Source: Arthrobacter globiformis (GTDB lineage: Bacteria; Actinomycetota; Actinomycetes; Actinomycetales; Micrococcaceae). From it: 64,000 bases of DNA. The notes beneath the pieces were generated by a model. It made no database searches. It was given only the letters and a program-made list of their open reading frames with translations, and was not told the origin of the DNA. How positions within the stretch are numbered: position 1 is the stretch's first letter; each line of letters begins with the position of its first letter. Made by a program: the position numbers and the translations under genes. Below are positions 1-8,736 of this stretch, piece after piece. The DNA lies in contig NZ_JAUSYZ010000001.1 of the NCBI RefSeq assembly GCF_030817195.1, positions 2,232,001 to 2,296,000 on the forward strand. Reading direction: 5' to 3'.

Positions 1-399
1 CGTGAGTTTGCCGTCCGGGGTGTGCACCTGCAGCAGCTTCATGCCGCCCACGCGCTCCGGGGCGCCGTTCTCGTCCATGTTGATGTGTGCCGTCGACGCG
101 CAGACCACCGCACCCCAGCGCGGGAGGAGGGACTGCAGGGACAGTACGTTGGCGCCCGTGCCGTTGAAGACCGGGAAGCACTCGATGCCCGGTCCGAAGT
201 GCGCTTCCATCAGCTCCTGCAGGCGGGCCGTGTAGGCGTCTTCGCCGTAGGAAACCTGGTGCCCCTCGTTGGCGGCGGACAGCGCGGCCAGCACCTCGGG
301 GTGCACCCCCGAGTAGTTGTCCGACGCAAAGCCGCGCACCGACGCGTCGTGCAGCCTGGGCATGGTGCCGCTGCCGGCAGTTTCAACCGTTGTTGTCAT
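1..399 (-). CDS. Threonine aldolase-like PLP enzyme, N-terminal part (runs off window)
   Basis: The minus-strand frame starts at an ATG (base 399) and stays open to base 1, so only the first 133 residues are visible. The opening carries an FASDNYSG stretch and then an EGHQVSYGEDAYT region followed by FNGTGANV. These are hallmarks of low-specificity L-threonine aldolases (beta-eliminating lyase fold, PLP-dependent), which split threonine or allo-threonine into glycine and acetaldehyde. The PLP lysine lies outside the window. A GTG 12 bases upstream is an alternative start. The gene follows the SDR gene by about 20 bases and is probably the third gene of an operon with the DUF6421-type gene. 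The true substrate is unknown. Confidence 0.85.
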   Translation of the reverse strand, partial: MTTTVETAGSGTMPRLHDASVRGFASDNYSGVHPEVLAALSAANEGHQVSYGEDAYTARLQELMEAHFGPGIECFPVFNGTGANVLSLQSLLPRWGAVVCASTAHINMDENGAPERVGGMKLLQVHTPDGKLT

Positions 400-420
400 C
401 TCGTTGGTCACGCTTTCAGT

Positions 421-1209
421 CTAGGTAGTTGCGGCGCCGGCGGGCGCCGGGGCCAGCAGCAGCCGCTGCCCGTTCAGCTCCGCGGCGGTCTGGCTGAAGA
501 GTCCGACGGCGGCCGCGGCCAGCTCCTCCACGTCCGTGTACCCGGGGAACTTCCGTTCGGGTTGCTTGCTGCGCATGCCTGCGTCCACCAGCGCCTTCAC
601 GACGATGACGACGGCGGCGCTGTGCTGGGCGCCGTCGGCTTGGCTGTCGCGGCCGAACCCCTCCGCCACGGCCATGGTCCACGCTTCCGCGGCGGCCTTG
701 GCCGCAGCGTAGCTGGCGACGCCGGCGGCGGGACTGCCCACCGACGTCGAGGACACCATGGCAAGCCGTCCGCAGGGCGAGGCGGCGAGGTCGTCGTAGA
801 AGACCCGGGTCACGTTCCGGAGCGTCGTGACAGCGCTGCGCTCCAGGAAATCCCAGTCCTCGTCGGTCTGGTCCGTGATGCCCTGCGCGCCGCGCCACCC
901 GCCCACCAGGTGGATGACGCCGTCGATCCTTCCGGCAGTGCGCCCGAGCCCTGCGTGCAGTTCGCGGACGGCGGCGAGGTCGCCGAGGTCGCACACGAGC
1001 GGTGTGGCGCCGCCCGCGGTTTCCGCGGCGGCCTCGATGCGTGCCCTGTCCGAACCGACGGTGAAGACGGCAAAACCGGCCTGCAGCAGGGCACGGGCGG
1101 CCGCGATTCCCGAAGGTCCGCTGCCGCCCGTGACCAGCACGCGCAGTGGACTGCCGTCGGTCAGGCGGGCGCCGGTCGTGCTGGCGCCGGTCTTGCTGCC
1201 GTCAGTCAT
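421..1209 (-). CDS. SDR family NAD(P)-dependent oxidoreductase
   Basis: The 262-residue product is a classical short-chain dehydrogenase/reductase. A TGGSGPSG nucleotide-binding motif sits at residues 27-34, serines at 143-144, and the catalytic pair Y157/K161 lies in SYAAAKAAA. The first 20 residues are Ser/Thr/Gly-rich and may not all be translated; an internal start near the Rossmann strand cannot be excluded. Its start overlaps the stop of the DUF6421-type gene by 4 bases (ATGA type), so the two are probably translationally coupled. The substrate cannot be read from the sequence. Confidence 0.88.
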   Translation of the reverse strand: MTDGSKTGASTTGARLTDGSPLRVLVTGGSGPSGIAAARALLQAGFAVFTVGSDRARIEAAAETAGGATPLVCDLGDLAAVRELHAGLGRTAGRIDGVIHLVGGWRGAQGITDQTDEDWDFLERSAVTTLRNVTRVFYDDLAASPCGRLAMVSSTSVGSPAAGVASYAAAKAAAEAWTMAVAEGFGRDSQADGAQHSAAVVIVVKALVDAGMRSKQPERKFPGYTDVEELAAAAVGLFSQTAAELNGQRLLLAPAPAGAATT

Positions 1210-2609
1210 GCTGCGGTCGCCGCCGGGCTGACCGCCGGCAGGGCAGGGTCCGTGGAGCCGGTAATGCCGGCGGTGGATTCGATGACGGGGCGCATCTTCT
1301 TTTCCAGGGCTTCGTAGAACATGGACAGCGGGAACTCGTCGTCCAGGACCTGATCGGTAAGGCCCCGCGGCGGCCCGTCGAGGGGGAGGGCGCCCGGCCC
1401 CTTAGCCCAGACGGAAGCCGGGTTCGGCGTGACGGTGCCTGAGATCAGCTCATAGGCCGCCAGCCAGTGGGCGGTCTTGGGCCGGTCGATGGAGCGCCAG
1501 TAGAGTTCCTCGATCCGGGCACCCAGCTCCACCACGATGCCGGCGACGTGTTCCCAGTCGATGGTCAGCCGGCTGTCGGTCCAGTGGAGGACGCGGTGCT
1601 GGTGCAGCCATGCGAAGAGCAGCTGGCCGCCGAGCCCGTCGTAGTTGCGCACCCGGCTGCCGGTGATGGCGAACCGGAAGATGCGATCGAAAATGACGGC
1701 GTACTGCACGAGCTTGGCGTGCCGGCGGGCTTCCGGATCCGCTGCCTCGTCCTTTTCGATTTTCACCGATTCCCGGAAGGCCGTCAGGTCGCAGCGCAGC
1801 TCCTCGAGGGAGTACAGGAAAAAGGGCATCCGCTGTTTGATCATGAAGGGATCGAACGGCAGGTCCCCCCGCATGTGCGTGCGGTCGTGGATCAGGTCCC
1901 ACATGACGAAGGTTTTTTCGGTGAGCTCCTGGTCCTCGAGGAGTGCCGCGGCCCCCGCCGGCAGCTCAAGCGAAGTGATGTCGGCCGCGGCCCGCAGGAC
2001 CCGGCGGAAGCGCGCCGCTTCCCGGTCGGCGAAAATGGCGCCCCAAGTGAACCGGGGTGTGGCGCGCACGCCCACGGTTTCGGGGAAGAGCACGGCGGAG
2101 TTGGTGTCATACCCGGGGGTGAAGTCGATGAACCGGATGGGCACGAACAGACGGTTTGAGTAGTCGCCCTGTTCCAGGCCTGCAATGAAGTCGGGCCAGA
2201 CGACGTCGATGAGGACGGCCTCCACGAGCCGGCTGCTGCTGCCGTTCTGCGTGTACATGGGGAAAACCACGAGGTGCTGCAGGCCGTTCTCGCGGTCCGC
2301 CTGCGGCTGGAACGCGAGCAGGGAGTCCAGGAAATCCGGGACGCCGAACCCGGCCCCGGCCCAGCGGCCAAAGTCGCGGCACACCAGATCCAGGTACAGG
2401 GAATCGTGGGGGAATGCCGGTGCCAGCGCCTCGATGGCGCTGACAAGGGCTTCGACGTAGCCGTGGGCAGCCACATGGGCGGCCGGGTCGGGGATCGAAC
2501 CGTCCTGTGCCTGAAGGTCCCGCAGGGCATTGGCCGCGGCCTTGAGGCGCTGCCATTCCGGGTGTTCTGCGGAGATTCGGGCTGGTGCTGTGTGTACGGT
2601 TACGGTCAT
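1206..2609 (-). CDS. DUF6421-like conserved protein of unknown function
   Basis: The 467-residue product is acidic and soluble, with no signal peptide or membrane segment. I recognise it from memory as resembling the actinobacterial DUF6421 family; no search was run. Conserved-looking patches are the LQHLVVFPMYTQNGS stretch, FTPGYDTNSAVLFPETVGV, and a DLIHDRTHMRGDLPFDPF segment rich in His and Asp that could bind metal. The ATG is preceded by an AAAGGCGAGG-like ribosome site. It is the first gene of an apparent three-gene operon with an SDR and a threonine aldolase-like enzyme, which suggests an uncharacterised metabolic role. No function is assigned. Confidence 0.75.
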   Translation of the reverse strand: MTVTVHTAPARISAEHPEWQRLKAAANALRDLQAQDGSIPDPAAHVAAHGYVEALVSAIEALAPAFPHDSLYLDLVCRDFGRWAGAGFGVPDFLDSLLAFQPQADRENGLQHLVVFPMYTQNGSSSRLVEAVLIDVVWPDFIAGLEQGDYSNRLFVPIRFIDFTPGYDTNSAVLFPETVGVRATPRFTWGAIFADREAARFRRVLRAAADITSLELPAGAAALLEDQELTEKTFVMWDLIHDRTHMRGDLPFDPFMIKQRMPFFLYSLEELRCDLTAFRESVKIEKDEAADPEARRHAKLVQYAVIFDRIFRFAITGSRVRNYDGLGGQLLFAWLHQHRVLHWTDSRLTIDWEHVAGIVVELGARIEELYWRSIDRPKTAHWLAAYELISGTVTPNPASVWAKGPGALPLDGPPRGLTDQVLDDEFPLSMFYEALEKKMRPVIESTAGITGSTDPALPAVSPAATAA

Positions 2610-2754
2610 CGCTGGCCTCGCCTTTCGGGTTATCTGAGCTTCTACGGCGAGCGTAGCAAGCAGACAGGCTTCCTAATCGATCATAGGCTTGAGCGTAAGA
2701 AACTGTAGTGCTCGGGGCTGTCGGACTAACCACTAGGCGCAGCGCCAGGCAGCC

Positions 2755-3213
2755 TCAGGCTTGGGCGTCGTCGGCGGCCGGAACCAGCTTCAGTGAGATG
2801 GAGTTGATGCAGTAACGCTGGTCGGTCGGCGTTCCGTAGCCCTCACCCTCGAAGACGTGCCCGAGGTGGGAGTCGCAGTTGGCGCACCGCACCTCGATGC
2901 GGTCCATGCCCAGAGTGCGGTCGTGGATGTAGCGCACCCGCCCTTCGGCCAGAGGGGCCCAGAATGACGGCCAGCCGCAGTGCGAATCGAACTTCTCCTT
3001 GCTGGTGAACAGTTCGGTCCCGCAGGCGCGGCAGTTGTAGACGCCGGCGGTGTGGGTGTCCCAGTATTCGCCGGTGTACGGGCGTTCCGTGCCGGCCTGG
3101 CGCAGCACGTGGTACTCCTCCGGCGTCAATTCCTGCCGCCAGTCTTCATCGGATCGGCCGGCGGCAGGGGTTGCGGCGGTATTGGTGAGGTCGGACTTCT
3201 CGGGAGTGCTCAT
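2755..3213 (-). CDS. msrB: Peptide-methionine (R)-S-oxide reductase MsrB
   Basis: MsrB reduces methionine-R-sulfoxide in oxidised proteins using thioredoxin. The 152-residue protein carries two zinc CxxC pairs (CRAC and CANC), the CGWPSFW segment, and the catalytic RYCINS cysteine near the C terminus. The open frame extends further upstream to 3309, but the extra residues resemble no MsrB, and the ATG at 3213 gives a normal family length, so I chose it. The gene lies just downstream of a frameshifted gene on the same strand. Confidence 0.95.
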   Translation of the reverse strand: MSTPEKSDLTNTAATPAAGRSDEDWRQELTPEEYHVLRQAGTERPYTGEYWDTHTAGVYNCRACGTELFTSKEKFDSHCGWPSFWAPLAEGRVRYIHDRTLGMDRIEVRCANCDSHLGHVFEGEGYGTPTDQRYCINSISLKLVPAADDAQA

Positions 3214-3227
3214 AGTCGGACCAACGC

Positions 3228-3720
3228 TCAGGAGTCCCCGATAAATCCCGAGCCGGCATACAGATGCAGTACAGGGAGCCCAAGCTTGTCCTGCGCCCTG
3301 TTGGCCCAATCGGTATGGAAGGTGTCCGACACGGCATGCGGCCTGGTAACGACGACTGCCTGGGCGGCTCCAAGCTCCTTGACCTTGGCCACGAGGCCGT
3401 TAACGGCGCCGCCGTCCACCACCTCGCCGGCAACGCCGCCGCCGAGTCCTTCCAGGGCGCTGACCGAGGTGGCCAGCGTGGCGTCCGCCGCTGCCCGTTC
3501 CTCCGCAGGGTCCGGCGCGTGGGCGGTCAGCCTCCCGGAAAGCCTTGGCGATGTCCAGCATCGACAGGTTCTCGAGGAAATCCACCAGCAGATGCCGTTC
3601 CGTGTTGGCAGGCACCAGCACAACCAGGGGCGCGTCACCTCCGTCCACCAGGCGTTCGATGTTCACGCGGTCGTCCGCACCCAGCGGCTCTTCAGTCAGA
3701 ATGACGATTGGATCGCTCAT
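3228..3720 (-). pseudogene. Frameshifted gene of unknown function upstream of msrB
   Basis: Two frames together make one plausible protein of about 163 residues. The first part (from the ATG at 3720) contains VILTEEPLGADDRVNIERL and LLVDFLENLSMLDIAKAF. After about base 3530 the sensible reading continues in another frame with DPAEERAAADATLATSVSAL and ends in HLYAGSGFIGDS at 3228. One extra or two missing bases between FRE and AHAPDPAEE explain it. The second half has a Rossmann-like or USP-like alternation, but I cannot name the family. This could be a genuine pseudogene or a sequencing indel. Confidence 0.65.
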
Positions 3721-3853
3721 GGCATCAGCCTAGTCCCGCCCGCCAACGCCCGCATGTATTTGTGCCTGCAGGTATTCGGTCCGCACGTATGTGGCCTGCA
3801 GGCATCTGGCCGCGAATGTGCCGTCAGGGGCTGGATCAGTCAAGATGGGTGGC

Positions 3854-5155
3854 ATGGATTCCGCGCATGCTGCTGTGACAACCCCGTCTGCTACCCAGGG
3901 CAATGCGATGACCCTGCGGGCGAAGTGGACACTCGGGGGAATCATTGCCGGCGGCATTGCCGCAGCCCTGCTCGGTGCCGGATCGTCCGCGCTCGCGCTC
4001 TACTTTGCCCGCCGCGTCCTCACCCCAGCCCGCGTGCGGCCGGCGGACCAGGAGGTCCTGGCGGTCATCAGGGAGGGCAGGGACCTGCAGGTCATCCTCG
4101 CGGCCACGCCGGAGACAACGCACAATGGCGTGTACAGCCTCTTCTTCGAGGCCGGCGCCGGGCACGCCCGGATCGGCAGGATCCTGTCCTATTCCCCGGC
4201 GGAACGCACCGTGCTGCGCGAAGTTGAGGCCGTTTACAGCGGCAACCTTGAAACCGCGGGGCGCGGCTGGTGGGGAGGCGCCACGTACCAGCATCCGTCC
4301 GACGTCGGGCTGGCATCCGAGGATGTCGGCATTGAGGTTGAGGGCGGAACGGCGCCCGGCTGGCTGATCCCGGGTGACGCCGATGCCGGGACCTGGGCCA
4401 TCATGGTCCACGGGCGCGGGGCCACCCGGCAGGAGTGCCTGCGTGGAGCGCGGGTGGTCCATGAACTGGGCCTGCCTAACCTCCTGGTTTCCTACCGCAA
4501 CGACGGCCTGGCGCCGGCAGCATTCGACGGCCGGTACGGGCTGGGTTCGACGGAGTGGCGGGACATCGACGCTGCCATATCCTTTGCCCTGGCCCGCGGC
4601 GCCCGTGAAGTTGTCCTCTTCGGCTGGTCGATGGGCGGCGCCATCTGCCTGCAGACCGCGGACCTGTCGGAGCACCGGCACGTCATCCGGGCCATGGTCC
4701 TGGACGCACCCGTCATCGACTGGGTGAACGTGCTGGCCCACCACGCGGAGCTGAACCGGATCCCGTCAGCTGTTGGCCGATACGGACAGCTGATGATGGG
4801 CCACAAGGTGGGCCGCCGGCTCACCGGACTCGCCGCGCCCGTGGACCTGAAATCAATGGACTGGGTGTCGCGGGCCGTCGAACTCCGGACGCCGACGCTC
4901 ATCATCCACAGTGTGGACGACGAATATGTTCCCTACCAGCCGTCGGCCCTGCTCGCCGAAAAGAACCCGGAAATGGTCACATTCGAGCCTTTCGAGGGGG
5001 CGCGGCATGCCAAGGAGTGGAACGCCGACCCGGTCCGCTGGGAAGGGCTCGTCCGGGCATGGCTGCAGCAGCAACTGGCCCCGCGCAGAAATCCCGGCCA
5101 GCCGGACCCCGGCCAGCCTGGCCCTGTTCAGCCTGAGCCTGTTCAGCCCGCCTGA
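3854..5155 (+). CDS. Membrane-anchored alpha/beta hydrolase
   Basis: The 433-residue product (from the ATG at 3854) has a hydrophobic N-terminal segment of about 22 residues around GGIIAGGIAAALLGAGSSAL, consistent with a signal anchor. An alpha/beta hydrolase domain follows: an oxyanion-region HGRGA motif, the nucleophile elbow GWSMGG, an acid in SVDDEYVP, and the catalytic His in GARHAKEW. The tail is Pro/Gln-rich repeats of GQP and VQPEP type. The open frame starts at 3791; 3854 or 3908 are more natural starts because the earlier residues look non-coding. The 3' end overlaps the convergent ybaK gene by 13 bases. The substrate is unknown. Confidence 0.85.
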   Translation: MDSAHAAVTTPSATQGNAMTLRAKWTLGGIIAGGIAAALLGAGSSALALYFARRVLTPARVRPADQEVLAVIREGRDLQVILAATPETTHNGVYSLFFEAGAGHARIGRILSYSPAERTVLREVEAVYSGNLETAGRGWWGGATYQHPSDVGLASEDVGIEVEGGTAPGWLIPGDADAGTWAIMVHGRGATRQECLRGARVVHELGLPNLLVSYRNDGLAPAAFDGRYGLGSTEWRDIDAAISFALARGAREVVLFGWSMGGAICLQTADLSEHRHVIRAMVLDAPVIDWVNVLAHHAELNRIPSAVGRYGQLMMGHKVGRRLTGLAAPVDLKSMDWVSRAVELRTPTLIIHSVDDEYVPYQPSALLAEKNPEMVTFEPFEGARHAKEWNADPVRWEGLVRAWLQQQLAPRRNPGQPDPGQPGPVQPEPVQPA

Positions 5156-5646
5156 GGGCCTGTTCCGATTGCTGCCGTGACGGCTTTGGTGAGGCGCACG
5201 AGGTCGCGGGGATCCAGTTCGATGTCCAGGCCGCGCCTGCCGCCGGACACCAGGATGGTGTCCAGGGTGAGGGCGCTTTCATCGACGACCGTGGGGGAGG
5301 GCTGCCGCTGTCCCAGGGGTGAAATTCCGCCCAGCACGTAGCCGGTGCGCCGTTCAGCCGCCGCCGGGTCCGCCATGGCGGCTTTCTTGCTGCCCAGGGC
5401 CGCAGCAATCGCTTTCAGGTCCAGGCTTCCGCTGACGGGAACGACGCCGACCGCCAGCTTGCCGTCGATCTCCACCATGAGCGTCTTGAAGACCCTGGCA
5501 GGATCGATCCCCAGGACCTCGGCCGCCTCCATGCCGTAACTGGCCGCGGCCGGATCATGGCTGTACGGGTGCAGGTTAAAGGAAACGCCTGCCGCAGCCA
5601 GTACGGCTGTGGCAGGCGTTCCCTGCGACGTGTTTTTTCGCGCCAT
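5143..5646 (-). CDS. ybaK: Cys-tRNA(Pro) deacylase, YbaK/EbsC type
   Basis: The 167-residue protein matches the YbaK family, which hydrolyses Cys-tRNA(Pro) formed by ProRS misacylation. The family landmarks are present: the early LHPYSHDP region, the VFKTLMVEIDGKLAVGVVPV strand pair, the LGSKKAAMADPAAAERRTG stretch with the key lysines, and the GGISPLGQ motif followed by SGGRRGLDIELDP. It lies 14 bases after sufE on the same strand and probably ends an sseA-sufE-ybaK operon. Confidence 0.93.
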   Translation of the reverse strand: MARKNTSQGTPATAVLAAAGVSFNLHPYSHDPAAASYGMEAAEVLGIDPARVFKTLMVEIDGKLAVGVVPVSGSLDLKAIAAALGSKKAAMADPAAAERRTGYVLGGISPLGQRQPSPTVVDESALTLDTILVSGGRRGLDIELDPRDLVRLTKAVTAAIGTGPQAG

Positions 5647-5660
5647 CCGGGGTCCGGCTC

Positions 5661-6119
5661 CTAGGCGTAGAGCCTGGCCGCGGCGGCCACCTTGCGCTTG
5701 ATGCGCCCGAGCATCGCGGTCATCCCGCGCATGCGCAGCGGCGTGATGGCGCGGGTCAGGCCGAGCAGTTCCGGCATGTCATCGGGTACAGCCAAGATCT
5801 CCTCGGCGGTGAGGCCGTCCAGTCCTTCATGGAGCACTCCGGCGAAACCACGGGTGGTGGGAGCCTCCGGCGGCGCCTTAAAGAACAGCCGGAAGGCGGG
5901 GGAGCCGCCGTCGTTCTTTTCCGTCTCAATGGTGAGGAAAAGAGGCGACTGGCATTCCACCACCTGCTCCAGCAGCTCAGGGTGGTCGTTCAGGCGCTCC
6001 GGCAGATCCGGCAGTCCGCGGGAGAACTCCAGCAGGAGCTGCAGCCGCTCGGGCTCGCTCAGTGCCTGGAAGTCGTCGACAATCTCCGCCAGGGCGGTGG
6101 GAAGTGCTTGAGTACTCAT
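5661..6119 (-). CDS. sufE: SufE-family cysteine desulfurase acceptor protein
   Basis: SufE accepts persulfide sulfur from a cysteine desulfurase for Fe-S assembly. The 152-residue product has the usual length and the conserved cysteine in VECQSPLFL (about residue 56), with GFAGVLHEGLDGLTAEEIL and LGLTRAITPLRMRGM further on, as in other SufE proteins. Two adjacent ATGs (6122 and 6119) are possible starts. The gene follows a rhodanese sulfurtransferase gene by about 50 bases on the same strand, a pairing consistent with sulfur transfer. Confidence 0.93.
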   Translation of the reverse strand: MSTQALPTALAEIVDDFQALSEPERLQLLLEFSRGLPDLPERLNDHPELLEQVVECQSPLFLTIETEKNDGGSPAFRLFFKAPPEAPTTRGFAGVLHEGLDGLTAEEILAVPDDMPELLGLTRAITPLRMRGMTAMLGRIKRKVAAAARLYA

Positions 6120-6170
6120 CACTTCCAGCTTACGCAGGTTGTCGCCGTCCGCCGCTTTTTTTACGCCTAC

Positions 6171-7094
6171 TTACCTCACGGCAACTGCCGGTACCGAGCC
6201 ACGTTCCGCGCCCTTGGCGATCGGCACACGCACTGCGTTGCCCCATTCCGTCCAGGAGCCGTCGTAGTTGCGGACGGTTTCGAAGCCGAGGAGGAACTTG
6301 AGCGCGAACCAGGTGTGGCTGGAGCGTTCGCCAATGCGGCAGTAAGCCACGACGTCGTCGCCCTCGGTGAGTCCGGCCTCGCCCAGGTACAGCGCCTCAA
6401 GCTCGGCGCGGCTGCGGTAGGTGCCGTCCTCTGCTGCTGCCCGTGCCCACGGGATCGACGCTGCGGTGGGAATGTGTCCGCCGCGCAGTGCGCCTTCCTC
6501 GGGGTAGGCAGGCATGTGGGTGCGCTGGCCCGTGTATTCCTCGGGGGAGCGGACGTCGATCAGCGGCTTGCCAAGGTGGGCAAGGACGTCTTCCTTGAAG
6601 GCGCGGATAGGGGCGTCGTTGCGCTCCACCACGGGGTAGTCGGCCACGGCCGGGGAAGGGATGTCGGTCGTCAGCGCACGGCCTTCGGCGATCCACTTGT
6701 CGCGGCCGCCGTCGAGCAGGCGGACGTCCTCGTGGCCGAAGAGGCTGAAGACCCAGAGGGCGTAGGCGGCCCACCAGTTGGACTTGTCGCCGTAGATGAC
6801 CACGGTAGCGTCGCGGGAAATGCCCTTTGCGGCGGCCAGGGCGGCGAATGCCTCGCCCTCCACGTAGTCACGGGTGACTTCGTCGTTCAGGTCGGTGTGC
6901 CAGTCGATCTTGACCGCGCCGGGAATGTGGCCAGTTTCGTAGAGTAGGACGTCTTCATCGGACTCCACCACAACGAGCTTGCCGTCATTAAGGGCGCCGG
7001 CGTCGATGGCCGCAGCCAGCCACTCGGTGGAAACAAGCCGCTCCGGGTGCGCGTAGGCGGCGAACTTTTCGTTCTGTTCAACGGGGTAGGACAT
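6171..7094 (-). CDS. sseA: Two-domain rhodanese sulfurtransferase
   Basis: The 307-residue protein has two rhodanese domains, the normal length for thiosulfate or 3-mercaptopyruvate sulfurtransferases. The first carries DEDVLLYETGHIPGAVKIDW. The second carries LIDVRSPEEYTGQ, a GGHIPTAASIPW segment and the active-site loop CRIGERS. The loop type fits thiosulfate-type enzymes, but specificity is not certain. The gene heads the minus-strand run into sufE and is divergent from zapE, so the 220-base gap between them holds two promoters. Confidence 0.93.
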   Translation of the reverse strand: MSYPVEQNEKFAAYAHPERLVSTEWLAAAIDAGALNDGKLVVVESDEDVLLYETGHIPGAVKIDWHTDLNDEVTRDYVEGEAFAALAAAKGISRDATVVIYGDKSNWWAAYALWVFSLFGHEDVRLLDGGRDKWIAEGRALTTDIPSPAVADYPVVERNDAPIRAFKEDVLAHLGKPLIDVRSPEEYTGQRTHMPAYPEEGALRGGHIPTAASIPWARAAAEDGTYRSRAELEALYLGEAGLTEGDDVVAYCRIGERSSHTWFALKFLLGFETVRNYDGSWTEWGNAVRVPIAKGAERGSVPAVAVR

Positions 7095-7312
7095 GCGTAT
7101 GGCCTTTCACTGAAACGGTCAGGTCAGACCGCCGGGGGACGGCGGGTCACTGGTCCAACACTAGCCACGGGCCGGTACGAATGCTTCTGTGTGTTAACAG
7201 GACGAAATGTGTGCTTGCTCACCGCATTGCGGGTAGCAAGGCGATACCGGCAGGGCGGGCAGCCAATGCCGGTATTCTTGCTGGGGACAAATCACCAGCA
7301 GAATGGACCACC

Positions 7313-8350
7313 TTGGTACAGATCGAAAAGCTCGCCACCCGGACGCCGGCGGTGTCGGTGGATGAGCTCCTCAAAGGTTTCTACCCATCGCCCAGGTTCG
7401 GGCAGGTGTCCTTTGCAAGCTACCGGCCCGACCCGAAGCAGCCAAGCCAGGCGGCGGCAGTGAACGCGCTGCAGGCTTTTGCCGGAGGAGTCGGCGCCGG
7501 GGACGGCGGGGGACTGTTCAAGAAGCTCTTTGGCAAGAAGGACGCGACCCGCGCCGGTATTTACCTCGACGGCGGATTCGGCGTGGGTAAAACCCACCTG
7601 CTGGCATCGCTCTGGCACGCTGCCCCCGGCCCAAAGGCCTTCGGCACCTTCGTGGAATACACCAACCTGGTGGGAGCCCTGTCCTTCCGGAAAACCGTCG
7701 ACGCGTTGAGCTCCTACAAGCTTGTGTGCATTGACGAGTTTGAACTCGACGATCCAGGCGACACGGTCCTGATGTCCCGCCTTATGCGGGAACTGGCCGA
7801 CGCCGGCGTCAAGCTCGCGGCAACCTCCAATACTCTGCCCGGATCCCTGGGCGACGGCCGGTTTGCCGCCGTGGATTTCCAGCGCGAAATACAGGTCCTG
7901 GCGGACCAGTTCGACGTCATCAGGGTTGACGGCGAGGACTTCCGCCACCGCGGCCTTCCGGCTGCGCCGGCACCGCTGCGGAACAGCGAACTCCACGCCC
8001 ACATGAAGGCGGAGTTCGACGGCAAGACCGTTGCCGAGGATGACTTCAGCACGCTCATTTCACACCTCGCGGGAGTCCATCCCAGCCGCTACCGGAAAAT
8101 GCTTGACGGCGTGGACGGCGTCGTCTGGCGCGACGTGGAAACCATCACCGAGCAGGCGGTGGCGCTGAGGTTTGTGGTGCTCGCCGACCGCCTTTACGAC
8201 AAGGACGTTCCGATCCTTGCCAGCGGCGTTCCGTTCGACAAGCTGTTCACCGAGGAAATGATGAACGGCGGCTACATGAAGAAGTACTTCAGGGCGGTCT
8301 CCCGGCTTACAGCACTGGCCCGCGAAGGCCAGAACCACGAGCCGTCGTAG
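7313..8350 (+). CDS. zapE: Cell division protein ZapE (AFG1-like AAA+ ATPase)
   Basis: ZapE is an AFG1-like P-loop ATPase that modulates Z-ring constriction in bacteria where it has been studied. The Walker A motif GGFGVGKTH and Walker B CIDEFELDD are clear, followed by LAATSNTLPG and the DGEDFRHRG region typical of the family. The frame is open from 7181, but the residues before VQIEKLATRTP look non-coding. I favour the TTG at 7313, which gives 345 residues and the standard family N terminus. The gene stands alone and ends before a strong hairpin. Confidence 0.92.
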   Translation: MVQIEKLATRTPAVSVDELLKGFYPSPRFGQVSFASYRPDPKQPSQAAAVNALQAFAGGVGAGDGGGLFKKLFGKKDATRAGIYLDGGFGVGKTHLLASLWHAAPGPKAFGTFVEYTNLVGALSFRKTVDALSSYKLVCIDEFELDDPGDTVLMSRLMRELADAGVKLAATSNTLPGSLGDGRFAAVDFQREIQVLADQFDVIRVDGEDFRHRGLPAAPAPLRNSELHAHMKAEFDGKTVAEDDFSTLISHLAGVHPSRYRKMLDGVDGVVWRDVETITEQAVALRFVVLADRLYDKDVPILASGVPFDKLFTEEMMNGGYMKKYFRAVSRLTALAREGQNHEPS

Positions 8351-8364
8351 GCGCCGGCTCCTGT

Positions 8365-8402
8365 AGACACGGGCTTTTGCAGACACGGGCTTTTGCAGAC
8401 AC
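8365..8402. repeat. 16-base tandem repeat, about 2.4 copies
   Basis: The unit AGACACGGGCTTTTGC occurs twice head to tail (8365-8380, 8381-8396), followed by a partial third copy (AGACAC). It lies just after the zapE stop and before the terminator hairpin. No function is evident; slipped-strand duplication is the simplest explanation. Confidence 0.9.
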
Positions 8403-8427
8403 TCGCGAATTCTTTCGGGAACACGAA

Positions 8428-8463
8428 AGGTGCCGGCGCCGCCTCTCGGCGGGACCGGCACCT
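8428..8463. terminator. Strong hairpin between convergent zapE and antitoxin genes
   Basis: The arms AGGTGCCGG and CCGGCACCT pair, and the inner CGCCGCC/GGCGGGA arms extend the stem. Only a weak T-run (TATTTG) follows on plus. It sits between two convergent genes and could terminate both. Confidence 0.8.
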
Positions 8464-8499
8464 ATTTGACGTTTAGGGGCGAAGCCCGGCAAATCCTGG

Positions 8500-8736
8500 C
8501 TACGGAGCCTTCTCAGCCGGCGGCACGTTGTCCGCCGGTCCCTGGGTAGGCCTCTCGTCGGCTTTGTCAACGAGAGTGGAAGCGCCTGACTGGACCTTAT
8601 CTACCTTGCTGGTGTATTTGCCGCCCGTCTTGGCGTCGACAAAATCACCTGCTTTGGTGATGCCGTCCTTGATGGCCTGCTCGTTGCCGCGGATCAGACC
8701 CTGAGCCTTGCCCTTTAGATCGTCAAGTAAACCCAC
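8500..8736 (-). CDS. MT0933-like antitoxin protein
   Basis: The 78-residue protein begins GLLDDLKGKAQGLI and continues with a helical DGITKAGDFVDAKTGGKY region and a Pro/Glu-rich tail. This matches the MT0933-like (Rv0909-type) antitoxin family, common in actinobacteria. The GTG at 8736 is preceded by GGAGGTG at good spacing, so it is preferred over the ATG six bases further upstream. No partner toxin gene is adjacent, so a role as a classical antitoxin is only a family-based guess. Confidence 0.8.
   Translation of the reverse strand: MGLLDDLKGKAQGLIRGNEQAIKDGITKAGDFVDAKTGGKYTSKVDKVQSGASTLVDKADERPTQGPADNVPPAEKAP

Noticed and set aside
22..1317. Long plus-strand open frame opposite the SDR and threonine aldolase-like genes
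   Set aside because: Arg/Gly/His-rich low-complexity reading typical of the antisense strand of a high-GC gene; no motif.
8365..8402. Possible CRISPR-like repeat
   Set aside because: Units are directly adjacent without spacers and only two full copies; a plain tandem repeat.
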